A DNA stretch of 5,270 bases from Actinobacteria bacterium UBA5976 (lineage in GTDB: Bacteria > Actinomycetota > Actinomycetes > S36-B12 > UBA5976). The notes beneath the pieces were generated by a model. That model had not been told where the DNA came from. It worked only from the letters and a program-made list of their open reading frames with translations, and ran no database searches. A program made the position numbers and the translations under genes. Where the stretch lies: the NCBI GenBank assembly GCA_002430405.1, contig DJBM01000049.1, forward strand, positions 21,036 to 26,305, in the 5' to 3' direction. Shown one piece after another: positions 4,259 to 5,270 of the stretch (positions are counted from its first letter, which is position 1; each line of letters starts with the position of its first letter).

Positions 4259-5270
4259 AGTCCTCGCGCGATGGTTTCTGAAATACCCTGCGCATCCAGA
4301 TGTAACTTATTAAGAATCGATTTACGAGTGGCGTGATCCAAGAATTGCTTTGGAATTCCAAGTGACAAAACTCGAGTGCGCGAATTTATGTTTCGAAGCG
4401 CGCTACCAATTGCCTCGCCAATACCGCCGTCAACTAGACCATCCTCAATAGTTACGACGAATTCTCTGGTGCTCAAGTAATCAATAAGATCTGGCGAAAT
4501 AGGTAAAACTTGAATTGGATCAATAACTTCTACCCGAAATCCCTGGTCCTGCAAGCTCTTAGCTGCTTCCAGCGACTGCGTAGCCATTACTCCGATTGCA
4601 ACGATTGTTACTTCTGGCTGCTCTGCAGCTACCAACACATCAGCAAAACCAAGTTGCGTAACTGCGGGAATGTCAGCCGGGACGGGGCCTTTGGAAAATC
4701 TAATTACGGTTGGGTGATCCGATTTTGCTACCGAGTTTCGCAGCGCAGATTTCAATTGCTGACCATCACGCGGCGCAAACAAATCCAAGTTTGGCACGAC
4801 ACGAAGCAAGGCCATATCCCACATGCCGTTATGACTTGCACCATCATCTCCGGTAACTCCCGAACGATCAAGAGCAAAAGTCACACCTGCTTTGTGCAAC
4901 GCACAGTCCATGATCACTTGGTCAACTGCGCGATTTAGAAATGTTGAATAAATTGCAATTACTGGATGAAGTCCAGCATGTGCCATGCCAACTGCGCTTG
5001 TGACTGCGTGCTGTTCGGCAATTCCCACATCAAAGGTGCGAGTCGGGAATTTTTCGGCAAAAGCGTCCAAGCCAGTTGGGCCGAGCATAGCTGCGGTGAT
5101 TGCAACTAGATCTTGGCGCTGCGATCCGATAGCGACGAGCTCTCCAGAAAACACTGAGGTCCAAGATTTTGCTGATTGAGTTAACGGCTTACCAGTGTCT
5201 GGATCAACTATGCCCACCGCGTGGAATCGGTCAGCCTCATCTGATTCAGCAGGCTTGTAACCCCTGCCCT
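4240..5270 (-). CDS. dxs: 1-deoxy-D-xylulose-5-phosphate synthase, C-terminal two thirds (partial)
   Basis: This thiamine-diphosphate enzyme condenses pyruvate and glyceraldehyde 3-phosphate to DXP, the first step of the MEP isoprenoid pathway and a precursor of the thiamine thiazole. The frame is open to the right edge: upstream of an internal GTG at 5217 it continues in frame with GRGYKPAESDEADRFHA, so 5217 is not the start. About 342 residues are present and roughly 290-300 N-terminal ones are missing, including the main diphosphate-binding domain. The pyrimidine-binding domain holds FDVGIAEQHA, with the catalytic Glu codon at 5014-5016, and DRSGVTGDDGASHNGMWD, the actinobacterial form of this motif. 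A transketolase C-terminal domain follows, including VTIEDGLVDGGIGEAI. The stop is TAG at 4242-4240, 9 bases from the convergent exonuclease gene. No dxs terminator is visible within the exonuclease 3' end. Confidence 0.97.
   Translation of the reverse strand, partial: GRGYKPAESDEADRFHAVGIVDPDTGKPLTQSAKSWTSVFSGELVAIGSQRQDLVAITAAMLGPTGLDAFAEKFPTRTFDVGIAEQHAVTSAVGMAHAGLHPVIAIYSTFLNRAVDQVIMDCALHKAGVTFALDRSGVTGDDGASHNGMWDMALLRVVPNLDLFAPRDGQQLKSALRNSVAKSDHPTVIRFSKGPVPADIPAVTQLGFADVLVAAEQPEVTIVAIGVMATQSLEAAKSLQDQGFRVEVIDPIQVLPISPDLIDYLSTREFVVTIEDGLVDGGIGEAIGSALRNINSRTRVLSLGIPKQFLDHATRKSILNKLHLDAQGISETIARGLKATVI

Noticed and set aside
4510..4938. A 142-codon + strand frame antisense to dxs
   Set aside because: The dxs frame carries all expected motifs; the + frame has no family resemblance and no start signals.
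5217..5217. GTG at 5217-5215 as the start of a short Dxs-like protein
   Set aside because: The frame stays open upstream to the window edge and encodes conserved Dxs residues (GRGYKPAESDEADRFHA), so the gene is cut by the window, not truncated.

Overview
The window looks like a chromosomal housekeeping segment from a low-to-mid GC actinobacterium (GC in the upper 40s by eye, not computed). The protein families point to Actinobacteria: a stand-alone RibD-type reductase, a DUF3000 protein followed directly by an RNase D-like 3'-5' exonuclease, and a convergent dxs with the actinobacterial DRSGVTG..GASHNGMWD motif. The tRNA-Gly/Cys/Val cluster fits as well. The moderate GC, short spacers and compact layout would suit a streamlined freshwater lineage such as the acI group (Nanopelagicales), but that placement is inference.

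Layout. Positions 1-286 hold three tRNA genes on the + strand: the 3' end of tRNA-Gly(GCC), tRNA-Cys(GCA) and tRNA-Val(GAC). A small terminator-like hairpin shares the 3' end of tRNA-Val. Next on + come a RibD C-terminal-domain reductase (332-1039) and msrB (1067-1471). A DMT/EamA transporter lies on the - strand (1475-2302), ending 3 bases from msrB. A 76-base divergent intergenic region separates it from DUF3000 (2379-2945) and the RNase D-like gene (2956-4230) on +. The 3' part of dxs (4240-5270, -) converges on the exonuclease gene and runs off the right edge.

How the genes relate. They do not form one pathway. The reductase belongs to the riboflavin/pteridine enzyme family, MsrB repairs oxidised methionine, the DUF3000/RNase D pair is probably co-transcribed and tied to RNA processing, and Dxs starts the MEP isoprenoid pathway. 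From memory of Mycobacterium tuberculosis (Rv2671 ribD, Rv2674 msrB, Rv2675c-Rv2678c including chdC/hemY/hemE, Rv2680 DUF3000, Rv2681 RNase D, Rv2682c dxs1), this is the same ancestral block. Here the EamA gene sits, in the same orientation, where the heme genes would be.

Regulation. msrB and the EamA gene each have a TANNNT -10-like hexamer ending exactly 6 bases before the ATG and no usable Shine-Dalgarno, which suggests leaderless mRNAs. Two genes have uncertain starts (the reductase at 332 or 341; DUF3000 at 2379 or 2400). I found no CRISPR array, insertion sequence, phage gene or clear novel system. The items most worth following are the heme-locus gap, the leaderless pattern, a 9-bp-arm inverted repeat before msrB and an 18-bp palindrome inside the exonuclease gene.
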